From the NCBI RefSeq assembly GCF_003710805.1, contig NZ_RHHB01000007.1, forward strand, positions 1-64,000: DNA of 64,000 nucleotides. Direction: 5' to 3'. The translations under genes and the position numbers were made by a program. Below, one piece after another: positions 42,214 to 51,208 of this stretch (positions within the stretch are counted from its first letter, which is position 1; each line of letters opens with the position of its first letter). The notes under the pieces were generated by a model that did no database searches, was not told the origin of the DNA, and saw nothing but the letters and a program-made list of their open reading frames with translations. This DNA comes from Agromyces tardus. Its GTDB lineage: Bacteria; Actinomycetota; Actinomycetes; Actinomycetales; Microbacteriaceae.

Positions 42214-43509
42214 ATGTCACAGCACCCCGCTTCGCGGCCCATCCGATGGGCGGCACTCCTCGCCGTACCCGTCACCGGGGCCCTGGTCCTCGCCGGCTGT
42301 TCCTCCGGCGGCGGCGGCGGCAACAGCACGGACGGCGCGGCTGAAGGCTTCAGCATCATGGTCGCCCAGGCCAACGATGCCGACGACTTCTACGCTCAGA
42401 CGGCGAAGAAGTACACCGACGAGACCGGCGTCCCGATCGAGGTCATCCCCTACCCCTCCGACGCCTACAACACGCAGGTGACGACGCAGCTGCAGGCCGG
42501 CAACGCCGCCGACGTCATGATCCTGAGCCCCGGAACGGGCCAGGCCATCTCGGTCGTCACCCTGGCGGACGCAGGGTTCCTCGCCCCGCTCGGTGGCGAC
42601 ACGGCATCGGTCATCCCCGACGGCACCGAAGTGCTCTACGGCTCGGACGGCAAGATCTACGGGCAGCCCACCGCGCTGGCCCCCGTGGGACTGATCTGGA
42701 ACGGCGCCGGCGCCGGCGAGGTCGGAATCGACGAATACCCCTCGACGTACGAAGACCTCCTCGCCGCGTGCAAGACGGCGCGCGATGGTGGGAAGTCGTT
42801 CATGGTCCTGGCGGGCGCGATGCCGCCCAATACCGGACTGCTCAGCCAGATCATCTCTGCGACTCGGGTGTACCAGGAGACTCCGGACTGGAACGAGCAG
42901 CGCGCAGCCGGCGACGTCACCTTCGCCGACAGCGACGGCTGGAAGGAGACGCTCCAGGACATCATCGACATGAAGGACGGTGGGTGCTACCAGGATGGAG
43001 TCGAGGGTGGAACGTTCGACAACATCACCGCCGGCATCGGCGGCGGCACGTCGCTGACCGCAGCCGTTCCCGGCTCTGCGGCGGCATCGATCGGCGGCGC
43101 AACGGGTCTCGACATCACCGTGCAGGCCTTCCCGCCCGCAGACGGCCAGAAGGCGTTCACGCTCGCCTCGGCGAACTACGCGTGGTCGGTCAACGCGAAG
43201 GCCGACGAGGCCAAGCAGAAGTCCATCCAGGCCTTCCTCGACTGGGTGGGCTCGCCGGAGGAGTCGAAGGCGTTCGCCGACCTGTCGGGCCTGGTCCCGA
43301 TCTCGGGAGTGACCGCTGCCGACCTGCTGCCCAGCTACGAGCCCATCGGCGACCTCCTCGAGAACGGCGACTTCACGCCGCTTCCGCTCGAGACCTGGCC
43401 GAACCCGGCCGTCTACGACGCACTCGGCGTCGGCGTGCAGGGCCTGCTGACCGGCCAGAAGACGGTCGACCAGGTCCTGCAGGACATGGACGCGGCCTGG
43501 GGCGAGTAG
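42214..43509 (+). CDS. ABC sugar-binding lipoprotein (CUT1 type)
   Basis: A 431-residue lipoprotein with signal peptide and lipobox (VLAGC, Cys29), followed by a Gly/Ser-rich linker. The mature part has the family-1 binding-protein pattern: EGFSIMVAQANDADDFY, TTQLQAGNAADVMILSPGTG and FLDWVGSPEESKAF. It is exported and anchored outside, presenting substrate to the permeases at 36.9-38.7 kb. GAAAGG lies six bases before the ATG. A strong terminator follows, so it is expressed as its own or a GH106-linked message, often at higher level than permeases. Confidence 0.9.
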   Translation: MSQHPASRPIRWAALLAVPVTGALVLAGCSSGGGGGNSTDGAAEGFSIMVAQANDADDFYAQTAKKYTDETGVPIEVIPYPSDAYNTQVTTQLQAGNAADVMILSPGTGQAISVVTLADAGFLAPLGGDTASVIPDGTEVLYGSDGKIYGQPTALAPVGLIWNGAGAGEVGIDEYPSTYEDLLAACKTARDGGKSFMVLAGAMPPNTGLLSQIISATRVYQETPDWNEQRAAGDVTFADSDGWKETLQDIIDMKDGGCYQDGVEGGTFDNITAGIGGGTSLTAAVPGSAAASIGGATGLDITVQAFPPADGQKAFTLASANYAWSVNAKADEAKQKSIQAFLDWVGSPEESKAFADLSGLVPISGVTAADLLPSYEPIGDLLENGDFTPLPLETWPNPAVYDALGVGVQGLLTGQKTVDQVLQDMDAAWGE

Positions 43510-43517
43510 CCCACCCT

Positions 43518-43556
43518 CGAGTGCGGCCGTCCGGGAATCCCGGGCGGCCGCACTCG
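43518..43556 (+). terminator. Strong hairpin terminator after the binding-protein gene
   Basis: A 12-bp stem starting CGAGTGCGGCCG pairs with CGGCCGCACTCG, and is extended by a wobble pair and a 5-bp inner stem with a three-base loop. It starts eight bases after the TAG at 43507-43509. It separates the binding protein from the GH3 gene. Confidence 0.85.
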
Positions 43557-43595
43557 TCTGTTCCACGGCCCAGAACGAATGACGATCGGCATCCG

Positions 43596-45767
43596 ATGAC
43601 CACTCCGACCCCCGAACGACTCCTGGCCCGCATGAGCTGGGCGGACAAGCTCGCGCAGCTCCAGATCATCTGGCGCCCCGGCGAGCAGGACGCGCTGGCC
43701 CTCGCCCGTGGCGGGATCGGGGCGCTGTTCTGGCCGCAGAGCGCGGAGCGCACCAACGCCCTGCAGCGTGCTGCGGTCGAGGAGAGTCCGCACGGGATCC
43801 CGCTCCTGATCGGGCTCGACGTCATCCACGGCCAGTTCACCATCTTCCCCACCCCGCTCGCGCAGGCGGCCAGCTTCGACGTGACCGTCGCCGAGGCCGA
43901 CGCCCGCGTCTCGGCGGCCGAGGCGCGCTCGGGCGGGGTGAACTGGACGTTCTCCCCCATGGTCGACGTGACCCGCGACCCGCGCTGGGGTCGCGTCGTC
44001 GAGGGCTTCGGCGAGGACCCGCTCGTGGCGTCCGCCTTCGGCGCGGCCAAGGTCGGCGCCTATCAGGGCGCCGACCTGCGCAGCCCCGACGCGCTCGCCT
44101 CGTGCCTCAAGCACTTCGTCGCCTACGGCGCCGCCGAAGCGGGGCGGGACTACAACACGACGGATGTCTCGTGGCGCCGGCTGCGCGAGACGTACCTCGA
44201 GCCGTTCCGGCGCGGGGTCGCCGCGGGGGCCGCGAGCGTGATGGCCGCGTTCAACTCGCTCAACGGAACGCCCATGCACGCGAACCGGCGGCTGCTCACC
44301 GACGTGCTCACCCGCGAGTACAGGTTCGACGGGGTCGTGGTCGGCGACGCGGAGGGCGTCGCCCAACTCGTGCCGCACGGGGTCGCCGCCGACGAGGCCG
44401 ACGCAGTGCGGCGATCGCTGGCGGCGGGCCTGGATGTGGTGATGGGCGGCCCGGAGCTCGCTCACGATGGCGTGGCGCTGCTCGAACCGTCCCAGGTCGA
44501 CGCGGCACGGATCGACGACGCCGTGCTGCGCGTGCTGCGGCTGAAGGCGGCACTGGGGCTCTTCGAGAACCCCTACGCGGATGTCGCGACCGAGCGCACC
44601 GCTCCGACCCCCGAGACGCTGCGCGCCGCCCAGGATGCCGCGGAGCGGTGCGTCGTGCTGCTGAAGAACGACGACGCGCTCCTCCCGGTGCCCGACGCTC
44701 CGCGACGCATCCTGCTCACCGGACCGTACGCGACCAGTACCGATCACCTCGGCGCGTGGGTGCAGCACTTCGGCGCCCCGGCGGGCACGCTCGACGACGC
44801 GCTGCGCGCACAACTCCCGGCGGCGACGTGGACGACCGCAGCGGGCGCCGACTTCCTCGAACCGTCGGACGACCGGATCGCCGAGGCCACGGCGCTCGCA
44901 CGCGAGCACGACCTCGTCATCGTGGCCGTCGGCGAGCCGAGCTCGATCTCGGGCGAGGCGAGCTCCCGCGCCGACATCCGCCTCCCCGGCGACCAGGAGC
45001 GACTCATCCACGCCATCGCCGACACCGGCGTGCCGTTCGTCGTGCTGCTGGCGACGGGCCGGCCCCTCGTCGTCGAGGACTGGATCGACCGCGCGCCCGC
45101 GGTGCTGCTCACGTGGCACCTGGGCACCCGGGGCCCCGAGGCCATCGCCCGCGTCGTGGCCGGCGCGGTGAACCCGGGCGGGCGCGTGCCGATGACCTTC
45201 CCCCGCGCGGTGGGGCAGATCCCGATCCATCACGACCATGAGAACACGGGCCGCCCCGCGCGCACCGGGGGCTCGCTTGCGGCGAAGCGCTGGGACGTGG
45301 GCCTGCAGGGTCCGAACAACCTCGACGACGAGTACACCTCGAAGTTCCTCGACCTCGAGCTCGGCCCGCGGTTCGCGTTCGGGCACGGACTCGGCTACAC
45401 CGAGTTCCGCATGGGGGAGGCAACCGTCTCGAGCCCGCGCATCACCCGCGACGAGCTGCGCCGCGGCACGCACATCATCGTGACGGCGACCGTGCGCAAC
45501 GTCGGCCGACGCGACGGCGACGACGTGGTCTTCGCCCACCTCGCGGATCCGGTCGCGTCGATCGCCCAACCGGTGCAGCGCCTGCGCGGATTCGCTCGCG
45601 TGCACGTCCCGGTCGGCGCCTCGGTGCGGGTCGCGTTCGAACTGGGCTGGGACGAGCTGGGCTTCTGGAACGACGACGACGAGTACCTCGTCGAGACCGG
45701 TGGACTCGTCGTCACCGTCACCGACGGAACCGGCTCCGTCGCGCTCCCCATCGAGATCATCGACTGA
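43596..45767 (+). CDS. Glycoside hydrolase family 3 beta-glucosidase-like
   Basis: A 723-residue GH3 enzyme. The N-terminal barrel has LLIGLDVIHGQ, SCLKHFVAYGAAEAGRDYN (substrate-binding Lys-His) and the nucleophile Asp251 in GVVVGDAEG. The second domain follows from about residue 360, with a Glu-rich region SSISGEASSRADI expected to supply the acid/base. The C-terminal FnIII-like domain spans about residues 600-720. No signal peptide is seen. The ATG at 43596 lacks a strong ribosome site, so the start is less sure. It should release terminal glucose or xylose from beta-linked glycosides in the cytoplasm. Confidence 0.88.
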   Translation: MTTPTPERLLARMSWADKLAQLQIIWRPGEQDALALARGGIGALFWPQSAERTNALQRAAVEESPHGIPLLIGLDVIHGQFTIFPTPLAQAASFDVTVAEADARVSAAEARSGGVNWTFSPMVDVTRDPRWGRVVEGFGEDPLVASAFGAAKVGAYQGADLRSPDALASCLKHFVAYGAAEAGRDYNTTDVSWRRLRETYLEPFRRGVAAGAASVMAAFNSLNGTPMHANRRLLTDVLTREYRFDGVVVGDAEGVAQLVPHGVAADEADAVRRSLAAGLDVVMGGPELAHDGVALLEPSQVDAARIDDAVLRVLRLKAALGLFENPYADVATERTAPTPETLRAAQDAAERCVVLLKNDDALLPVPDAPRRILLTGPYATSTDHLGAWVQHFGAPAGTLDDALRAQLPAATWTTAAGADFLEPSDDRIAEATALAREHDLVIVAVGEPSSISGEASSRADIRLPGDQERLIHAIADTGVPFVVLLATGRPLVVEDWIDRAPAVLLTWHLGTRGPEAIARVVAGAVNPGGRVPMTFPRAVGQIPIHHDHENTGRPARTGGSLAAKRWDVGLQGPNNLDDEYTSKFLDLELGPRFAFGHGLGYTEFRMGEATVSSPRITRDELRRGTHIIVTATVRNVGRRDGDDVVFAHLADPVASIAQPVQRLRGFARVHVPVGASVRVAFELGWDELGFWNDDDEYLVETGGLVVTVTDGTGSVALPIEIID

Positions 45768-45792
45768 GGCGCGGGCGCACGCCGCGTCGGGG

Positions 45793-45807
45793 CCGAGCGC
45801 GGCTCGG
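45793..45807. terminator. Bidirectional hairpin between convergent GH3 and GH43 genes
   Basis: CCGAGC-GCG-GCTCGG forms a 6-bp stem, extended by GG/CC pairing after a bulge. It lies in the 51-base gap between the convergent stop codons. It is the only structure in the gap and may serve both transcripts. Confidence 0.5.
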
Positions 45808-45818
45808 GCCCTCCCGCG

Positions 45819-47297
45819 TCAGTCCGGTAGCGGCCGGTAGCGGAAGTCCCGGAACCGAGCACTGCCGACCCCTGTCGCGTAGAGCGCGGGCCGCAGGCTC
45901 AGCAGGTCGCCCACCGTGTTCGCGTGGTAGCCCGAGGTCTCGTAGCGCACGCCATGTCGGATCCAGTCGCCGCCCGGCAGCCGGTACCAGCCCGTGACGA
46001 TGTGCTCCTCGTTGCGGATGCGCAGGGTGATCCGATCGGCGGATGCCACCGGCTCGCGCCAGTGGGTTCGGATGCCGCCGGAGTAGCTCAGCATCCGCTC
46101 GCCGTCGATGCCCATGCCGCAGAAGAGCCGATTGTTGAAGAAGAGCAGCAGCCCCGCCTCCGCTCCGCGGTCGAGCTCCACGTCGACCTCGATCTCGTAC
46201 GAGTGATCGCCAGTGAGGATGGCGAGCGGTGAGGTGTCGGCGGGGGTGCTGCCCTTGGCCGACATCCGCAGGCCGTCATCGACCGACAGGCGCTCGGCTT
46301 CGCCGGGCGAGGGCGCGTGGAACGCCCACCGCTCCCCCAGGCGCAGGGTCGAGAAGTCGTCGTGGAACCCCGGCGACGGATGCTGCGCCGCCGCGCCGGC
46401 GGGCGCCTCGAGCTCCCCGCCGGGATCGACGATCGTCGTCTCCGGCCAGTCGTCGTCAGTCCACCGGATCGGCTCGAGCAGGATCTGCCGCCCCAGCGTG
46501 CGGAACCCGTGCTCGTACCCGTGCGAGACCATCCACCAGTCGTCGCCGGCGGGCCCCGGCACGAGCGTGGCGTGCCCGCGCGACCACCACCGCTCCGCGG
46601 CATCCTTCGTGCGGGCGATGGGGTTGCCCTGGTGGTTCTCCCACGGCCCATGGATCGACCGCGAGCGCGCGACGATCACCATGTGCCCGGTGGGCGGCCC
46701 GGCAGTGCCGCCCACTGCGCTCACCAGGTAGAACCACTCGCCGCGCCGGAACAGCTTCGGTCCCTCGAGGGCGTACGCCTCGGTGACCCACTCGTCGGGG
46801 TACCGCCAGCCGTCGTAGACCTGCTCGAGTTCGCCGACGGTCGAGTGCCCGTCGTCGGCAAGCGCGATGCGACGGATGCCGCTGACGAAGAGGTAGCGTC
46901 GGCCGTCCTCTCCCACGACGTGGCCCGGGTCGATCGCCCCGCGGATGCCGAGGTCGATCGGCGCCGACCACGGCCCCCGCATCGAGTCCGCGTACACGAC
47001 GAAGATGGAGGCGTCGGTCAAGGTCGACCACGACGTCGGGATGAACGGGATGTAGATGAAGTAGCGACCGTCGTGCTCGGCGATGTCGACCGCGAAGGTG
47101 CTCCCGAGCGGTTCGGGCAGCGCCGAGCCCTCGTACGTCCAGTTCACGAGGTCGGAAGACCGGTAGAGCGGGAGGCCGGGGGCCGACTCGAACGACGAGT
47201 AGGTCATCCAGTACTCGTCGCCGACCTTGATGACGGCGGGGTCGGGGCGATCGCCGGGCAGGACCGGGTTGACGAAGGTCGTGTCGGTCGTGGTCAT
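45819..47297 (-). CDS. Glycoside hydrolase family 43, second copy
   Basis: A 492-residue GH43 enzyme with NPVLPGDRPDPAVI (base Asp), RGAIDPGHV (pKa-modulating Asp) and YALEGPKLF (acid Glu). A C-terminal concanavalin-like domain spans about residues 325-490 (FHDDFSTLRLGERWAF onward). It has no signal peptide. It overlaps the SGNH gene by four bases and ends the eight-gene operon that begins with the MFS exporter. It differs in detail from the GH43 at 3.4 kb, so the two probably hydrolyse different pentosyl groups. Confidence 0.88.
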   Translation of the reverse strand: MTTTDTTFVNPVLPGDRPDPAVIKVGDEYWMTYSSFESAPGLPLYRSSDLVNWTYEGSALPEPLGSTFAVDIAEHDGRYFIYIPFIPTSWSTLTDASIFVVYADSMRGPWSAPIDLGIRGAIDPGHVVGEDGRRYLFVSGIRRIALADDGHSTVGELEQVYDGWRYPDEWVTEAYALEGPKLFRRGEWFYLVSAVGGTAGPPTGHMVIVARSRSIHGPWENHQGNPIARTKDAAERWWSRGHATLVPGPAGDDWWMVSHGYEHGFRTLGRQILLEPIRWTDDDWPETTIVDPGGELEAPAGAAAQHPSPGFHDDFSTLRLGERWAFHAPSPGEAERLSVDDGLRMSAKGSTPADTSPLAILTGDHSYEIEVDVELDRGAEAGLLLFFNNRLFCGMGIDGERMLSYSGGIRTHWREPVASADRITLRIRNEEHIVTGWYRLPGGDWIRHGVRYETSGYHANTVGDLLSLRPALYATGVGSARFRDFRYRPLPD

Positions 47298-48502
47298 CTC
47301 GCGGCACCGACTTCCCGGCTGCCGACGACGGGCAGCGACGCCGCACTGCCCTGCGCCCGGGCGATCCACGAGGCCACGGCTGGGGATCCGGCGAATCGAT
47401 CGGCGATCCGCAGGTACCCCGACGGGCTGGGATGCAGCCCGTCGGGGAGCTCGGCGAGGTCGTCCGGACCGAAGAGCTCCAGCCCGTCGAGGTACACGAT
47501 TGCGGGGTCGTCCACCGACCGCGACGCGACGACCTCCCGCAGGATCTCCCGCACCGATCGCAACGTGAGCGGTGGTTCGAACAAGTCGGGTGCCGTGCTC
47601 GGCGTTCCTCGACGCTCGCCCGTCACCGGGTCGGTGACGGTGGGCCCCGGCGTGTCCTCGTGCATCGGGCAGAGGATCGGCGAGATCACGAGGATCGGCG
47701 TGGTGGGCGCGCCGTCGCGGATCGTGTCGAGGAAGCCGTGCACGGCGGGAATGAAGGTCCGCCGCTTCATGGTGTCGCCGCCGACGATGTTGATGCCGAT
47801 CTTGAGACTGAACAGGTCGGCGCCGGAGTCCCTCATCGCCCGCGCGGTGAAGGGATCGAGGTGGGCGTTCGCGGCGAACCCGAGATTGGTGAGGTCGAGA
47901 CCCAGCCGGTCCGCCGCGGCCACCGGCCACACCCCGCGCGGCGTCGTCGCCTCGATGCAGTGGCTGATCGAGCTGCCGTGGTGCCACCACCGGAGTTGCT
48001 CCAGGGACTCCGCCGGCGCGAGGGGCGCGTCGGCGCGCACGTCGCGGATCTCGACGGTGTCGGTCTGCGGAAGCCACACCACGACCCGCCGCGCTTCGCC
48101 GCCGGCTCCGCCCAGCTCGAAGCGCACGACTGCGGGCTCCCCCGTCTCGAACCGAGGGCCGCCGGGATACCCCAGGTAGTGGCGCGACCCACCCGTCGTG
48201 CGCACGTCGTCCACGGGCCGGCCGTCGACGGTCGCGGAGAACACCGCGGATCGCTCCTCGTCGGGCGCCCAGGGCAGGAACAGGCCGGTCGTCTGCACGG
48301 TCAGCTCGATCCACGTCGCCGCGGTCCGGAACTCGCAGCGCACACCCGAGGCCTGAGCGGAGGCGACGCTCATCCAGTCCGAGTCGAATCGTGCCCGCGC
48401 GCTCACGGGGAGGCGCAGCGGCGTCAGACCGGTCGGACTCGACTCGATGTCGACGTTGCCGTGCAGGCTCGCGCGGATCAGTTCGGTGATGCCCTGTCTC
48501 AT
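47294..48502 (-). CDS. SGNH/GDSL-type esterase with N-terminal beta domain
   Basis: A 402-residue protein. An N-terminal beta-rich domain (about 1-165) is followed by an SGNH hydrolase core: WWHHGSSISHC (nucleophile Ser in GSS), NLGFAANAHLDP, LKIGINIVGG (block III Asn) and DGLHPSPSGY (catalytic Asp-His). The two-domain layout is that of carbohydrate esterases and the SsfX3 type. It should remove acyl groups from sugars. It is placed between an alpha/beta hydrolase gene and GH43 in the operon with GMC oxidase and fused CGDs, which suggests acylated aryl glycosides as substrates. Confidence 0.82.
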   Translation of the reverse strand: MRQGITELIRASLHGNVDIESSPTGLTPLRLPVSARARFDSDWMSVASAQASGVRCEFRTAATWIELTVQTTGLFLPWAPDEERSAVFSATVDGRPVDDVRTTGGSRHYLGYPGGPRFETGEPAVVRFELGGAGGEARRVVVWLPQTDTVEIRDVRADAPLAPAESLEQLRWWHHGSSISHCIEATTPRGVWPVAAADRLGLDLTNLGFAANAHLDPFTARAMRDSGADLFSLKIGINIVGGDTMKRRTFIPAVHGFLDTIRDGAPTTPILVISPILCPMHEDTPGPTVTDPVTGERRGTPSTAPDLFEPPLTLRSVREILREVVASRSVDDPAIVYLDGLELFGPDDLAELPDGLHPSPSGYLRIADRFAGSPAVASWIARAQGSAASLPVVGSREVGAAR

Positions 48503-48503
48503 G

Positions 48504-49445
48504 TCACTCCCGCGCCAGCAGCCAGTCCGCGACCGCCGCGATCGTGCGCGCCGCGGTCGGGTCGGACGGCTCGTCGATGTGCCCATGCCGCGCGCCCGGC
48601 TCGAGGTGCACCGCGACGTCGGCTCCGGCCCGCTCGAGCGTGGCTGCGAACGCCTCGCCCGACGGCCGCAGCTCGTCGTGCTCGCACACCACGATGAGCG
48701 TCGGCGGGAATCCGTGGCCGTCGTCGAGGCCCGCGAACGCCTGCGGATCGGCCAGCGTCTCCGTGGATCCGGCGAAGTTCAGCGACAGCTGACCGCTCGG
48801 CGACGAGAGGTCGAGCTCCGCCGAGGCGGCCGGGCCGTTCGGGTGGACCAACGGGTACACCAGCACCAGCCCGCCCGGCAGGGGCTCGCCCGCGTCGCGA
48901 AGCCTCGTCACCGCGCCCGCCGCGAGGGTCGCTCCCGCGCTCGCGCCGCCCAGCAACAGCGAGGCCGCGTCGACCCCGAGCAGTTCGCCGGCGGCGTTCC
49001 GCGCCCACCGCCATGCCGCCAGCACGTCGTCGGAGGGCACGGGGTAGTGGGCGTCGCCCAGGCACTTCGTGTAGTCGACGGCGACCACCGGAATGCCCCG
49101 CGCCGCGAGCTCCCGGGCGACCCAGTTGGACTCGGGCATGTCGAGGTGGCCGCCGATGAAGGCGCCCCCGTGCACCCACACGAGCGCACGCCCGGCCGGG
49201 GTCGCGGCGGCGTCCCGGTATCGGCGCACCGGGACGGGACCGTGCGGTCCCTCCACGATGTCGTCGACCGTCCCGACCCCCGCGAGATGCGGGAAGCGCC
49301 GGACGAGGGACGCCGTGTCGATGTCGGGCCGCGGGTCGGCCGGCTCGCCGTGCTCGGCCAGCCACCGGATGGCGTCGGGCACGGGCATGCGCCGGAAATC
49401 GGGCAGGCCCGCGACATCCGCCTCGAGTGCGTCGGTCTGGCTCAT
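48504..49445 (-). CDS. Alpha/beta hydrolase, HSL-type esterase
   Basis: A 313-residue HSL-family hydrolase with WVHGGAFIGGHL (oxyanion hole), LLGGASAGAT (nucleophile Ser), VVCEHDELR (Asp) and GARHGHID (His). It resembles the hydrolase at 8.3 kb in layout but not closely in sequence. AAAGGA precedes the ATG at 49445 by eight bases. It is expected to hydrolyse small esters inside the cell. Together with the adjacent SGNH esterase it offers two deacylating activities in one operon. Confidence 0.85.
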   Translation of the reverse strand: MSQTDALEADVAGLPDFRRMPVPDAIRWLAEHGEPADPRPDIDTASLVRRFPHLAGVGTVDDIVEGPHGPVPVRRYRDAAATPAGRALVWVHGGAFIGGHLDMPESNWVARELAARGIPVVAVDYTKCLGDAHYPVPSDDVLAAWRWARNAAGELLGVDAASLLLGGASAGATLAAGAVTRLRDAGEPLPGGLVLVYPLVHPNGPAASAELDLSSPSGQLSLNFAGSTETLADPQAFAGLDDGHGFPPTLIVVCEHDELRPSGEAFAATLERAGADVAVHLEPGARHGHIDEPSDPTAARTIAAVADWLLARE

Positions 49446-49532
49446 CGGACGATTCCTTTCTGCGTGGCGATCACGGCGGACGCATCCTCGTGCACGGTGC
49501 ACCTCCTGTTTCGGTTCTGCCGGGTCATCGGT

Positions 49533-51182
49533 TCAGCTCGCCAGCGAGAGCACGCGGACCCGCGCGGCGCCGACGCGGTCCAGGGGAAGGATCCGGAGAC
49601 GCTCGTCGCCGTTCAGGATCCGTGTCGACTGCCACTGTCCGCTGTGATGCGATCCGGCCTCGACGTGATCCCACTCCACGATCCGTCCGTCCCGGGAGAA
49701 GTCGAGGGACGCGTTCTGGCCCACGATGTGGAATCGGTCGTCTCCCAGCGCGACGACGAGGACGAAGGCCCGCGCATCCGCCGGGTTCGGGAACGCATCC
49801 TCGGCCTCGGTCTCGCTCGGTGGTATGGGTGGCGGCGGCGGACCCTCAACTCCAATGTCCAGGAGCATGCGCGTGAACAGCTCCTGCGTGTTGCGCGCGG
49901 TGAGGGTGTACTCGCCGAGCACGACGTGCGCCTCGCCCTCCCCCGGCTCGAGGACGACGCAGGCGATCCGCGACTCACGCTGGGCAGCGGTGATGAGTTC
50001 GGTCATGCCGACGAGCTCGGTGTACAGCTGCGACACCCGATTGCCCGGGCGGGCGTCCTCCACGCCGAACACCGACCAACCGATGGCCGCATGCCCACCG
50101 AACGCGCGCGCCGCCTCGGCCGCCCGGTACCGGCTCTCCGGGACGATGAGGGGGTTGTCGCCCATGGTGTACCACCGCATCGCCTCGGCCGAGTCATCCA
50201 GGTAGATGTCCGGACCGATCAGGCCGATCGATGGTGCCGCGGCCTGCCAGATGTCGAGCACCCGCCAGCCCGGGCCGCCGCTCGGATACAGGCCCGCCTG
50301 TTCCTGACCCGGCTGCGGCCCGATCCACGAGTTCACGTAGAGCGGGACGGGATGCGCCGCCGCCCCTCGGGCCGCGACGGCGTCGACGTACGTGCCGAAC
50401 GCCCAGGCCATGAAGACCTCGTCGGCTTCCCACCCTGTCCCGAACAGCTCCGGCCAGGTCCCGTGCGCCGGCCGGCCCCGTGCGGCCCACAGCGTCGATG
50501 CCGCGAACCCCGCCGCCCGGTCGGACGTCAGGTGACGGAGCAGCGCCTCGGGGACATCGCGCTGCCATTCCGCCTCTGCGAGCGACGAGCGGTCACGGCT
50601 GTCCGCCAGGAGGCCCACCTCGTTCTCCACCTGCACCAAGGGGACCACACCGGTGACGTCGGCTTCGGCGAGGTGCCGCATGAATGCGGCGAAGGCGCGC
50701 GCGTCCGCCTCACGCAGCTCCTCGCCGAACACCGAGAGGGTCGGTCGCCGCATCGCCCCTGCGTAGGTGAACGCCGGCCGCGCGCCCTCGTTCGCCACTG
50801 CGCGAGGGAATCGTTCCGTGTCGGCCCGCACCCACCTCGGAGCGTAGGTGGAGTGGGCGTTCTTGAACGCACCGAACCAGAGGGGGACCCACATGAGACC
50901 GTGTCGACGTGCCTCGGCGAGCATCACATCGACGAGGGCGAAGTCGAATCGCCCCTCCTCCGGCTCCAGCAGGGCCCAGTCCACGGGAGCGAAGACGGTG
51001 TTCGAACCGATTTCGGCGGCTCGCGCGAACGCTCGCGCGATGCTGTCAGGGTGGGAGGAGGTCGAATTGTGGACCTGCCCTCCGATCAGCAATGTCGATC
51101 GGCCGTGCACGATCAGCTGGGTGACGTCCCCGGAGCGCTCGAGCCGAGCCGTGACGTCCATCGGTGACGAGACTTCAGCCAT
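49533..51182 (-). CDS. GH35-like beta-galactosidase family protein (DUF5597-type)
   Basis: A 549-residue (alpha/beta)8 enzyme with LIVHGRSTLLIGGQVHNS at the start, TVFAPVDWALLEPEEGRFDF and LVQVENEVGLL, where the Glu pair marks the catalytic acid position. The region MWVPLWFGAFKNAHSTYAPRWVR follows the pattern of GH35/GH42-related proteins carrying a C-terminal DUF5597 domain. The last 130 residues are beta-rich. AAGGGG precedes the start at 51182. It is encoded right after a fused CGD gene, so it may trim a galactosyl or related group before C-deglycosylation. Specificity is uncertain. Confidence 0.78.
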   Translation of the reverse strand: MAEVSSPMDVTARLERSGDVTQLIVHGRSTLLIGGQVHNSTSSHPDSIARAFARAAEIGSNTVFAPVDWALLEPEEGRFDFALVDVMLAEARRHGLMWVPLWFGAFKNAHSTYAPRWVRADTERFPRAVANEGARPAFTYAGAMRRPTLSVFGEELREADARAFAAFMRHLAEADVTGVVPLVQVENEVGLLADSRDRSSLAEAEWQRDVPEALLRHLTSDRAAGFAASTLWAARGRPAHGTWPELFGTGWEADEVFMAWAFGTYVDAVAARGAAAHPVPLYVNSWIGPQPGQEQAGLYPSGGPGWRVLDIWQAAAPSIGLIGPDIYLDDSAEAMRWYTMGDNPLIVPESRYRAAEAARAFGGHAAIGWSVFGVEDARPGNRVSQLYTELVGMTELITAAQRESRIACVVLEPGEGEAHVVLGEYTLTARNTQELFTRMLLDIGVEGPPPPPIPPSETEAEDAFPNPADARAFVLVVALGDDRFHIVGQNASLDFSRDGRIVEWDHVEAGSHHSGQWQSTRILNGDERLRILPLDRVGAARVRVLSLAS

Positions 51183-51208
51183 GTGTCGTGCCCCTTGGTT
51201 CTCGTCGC

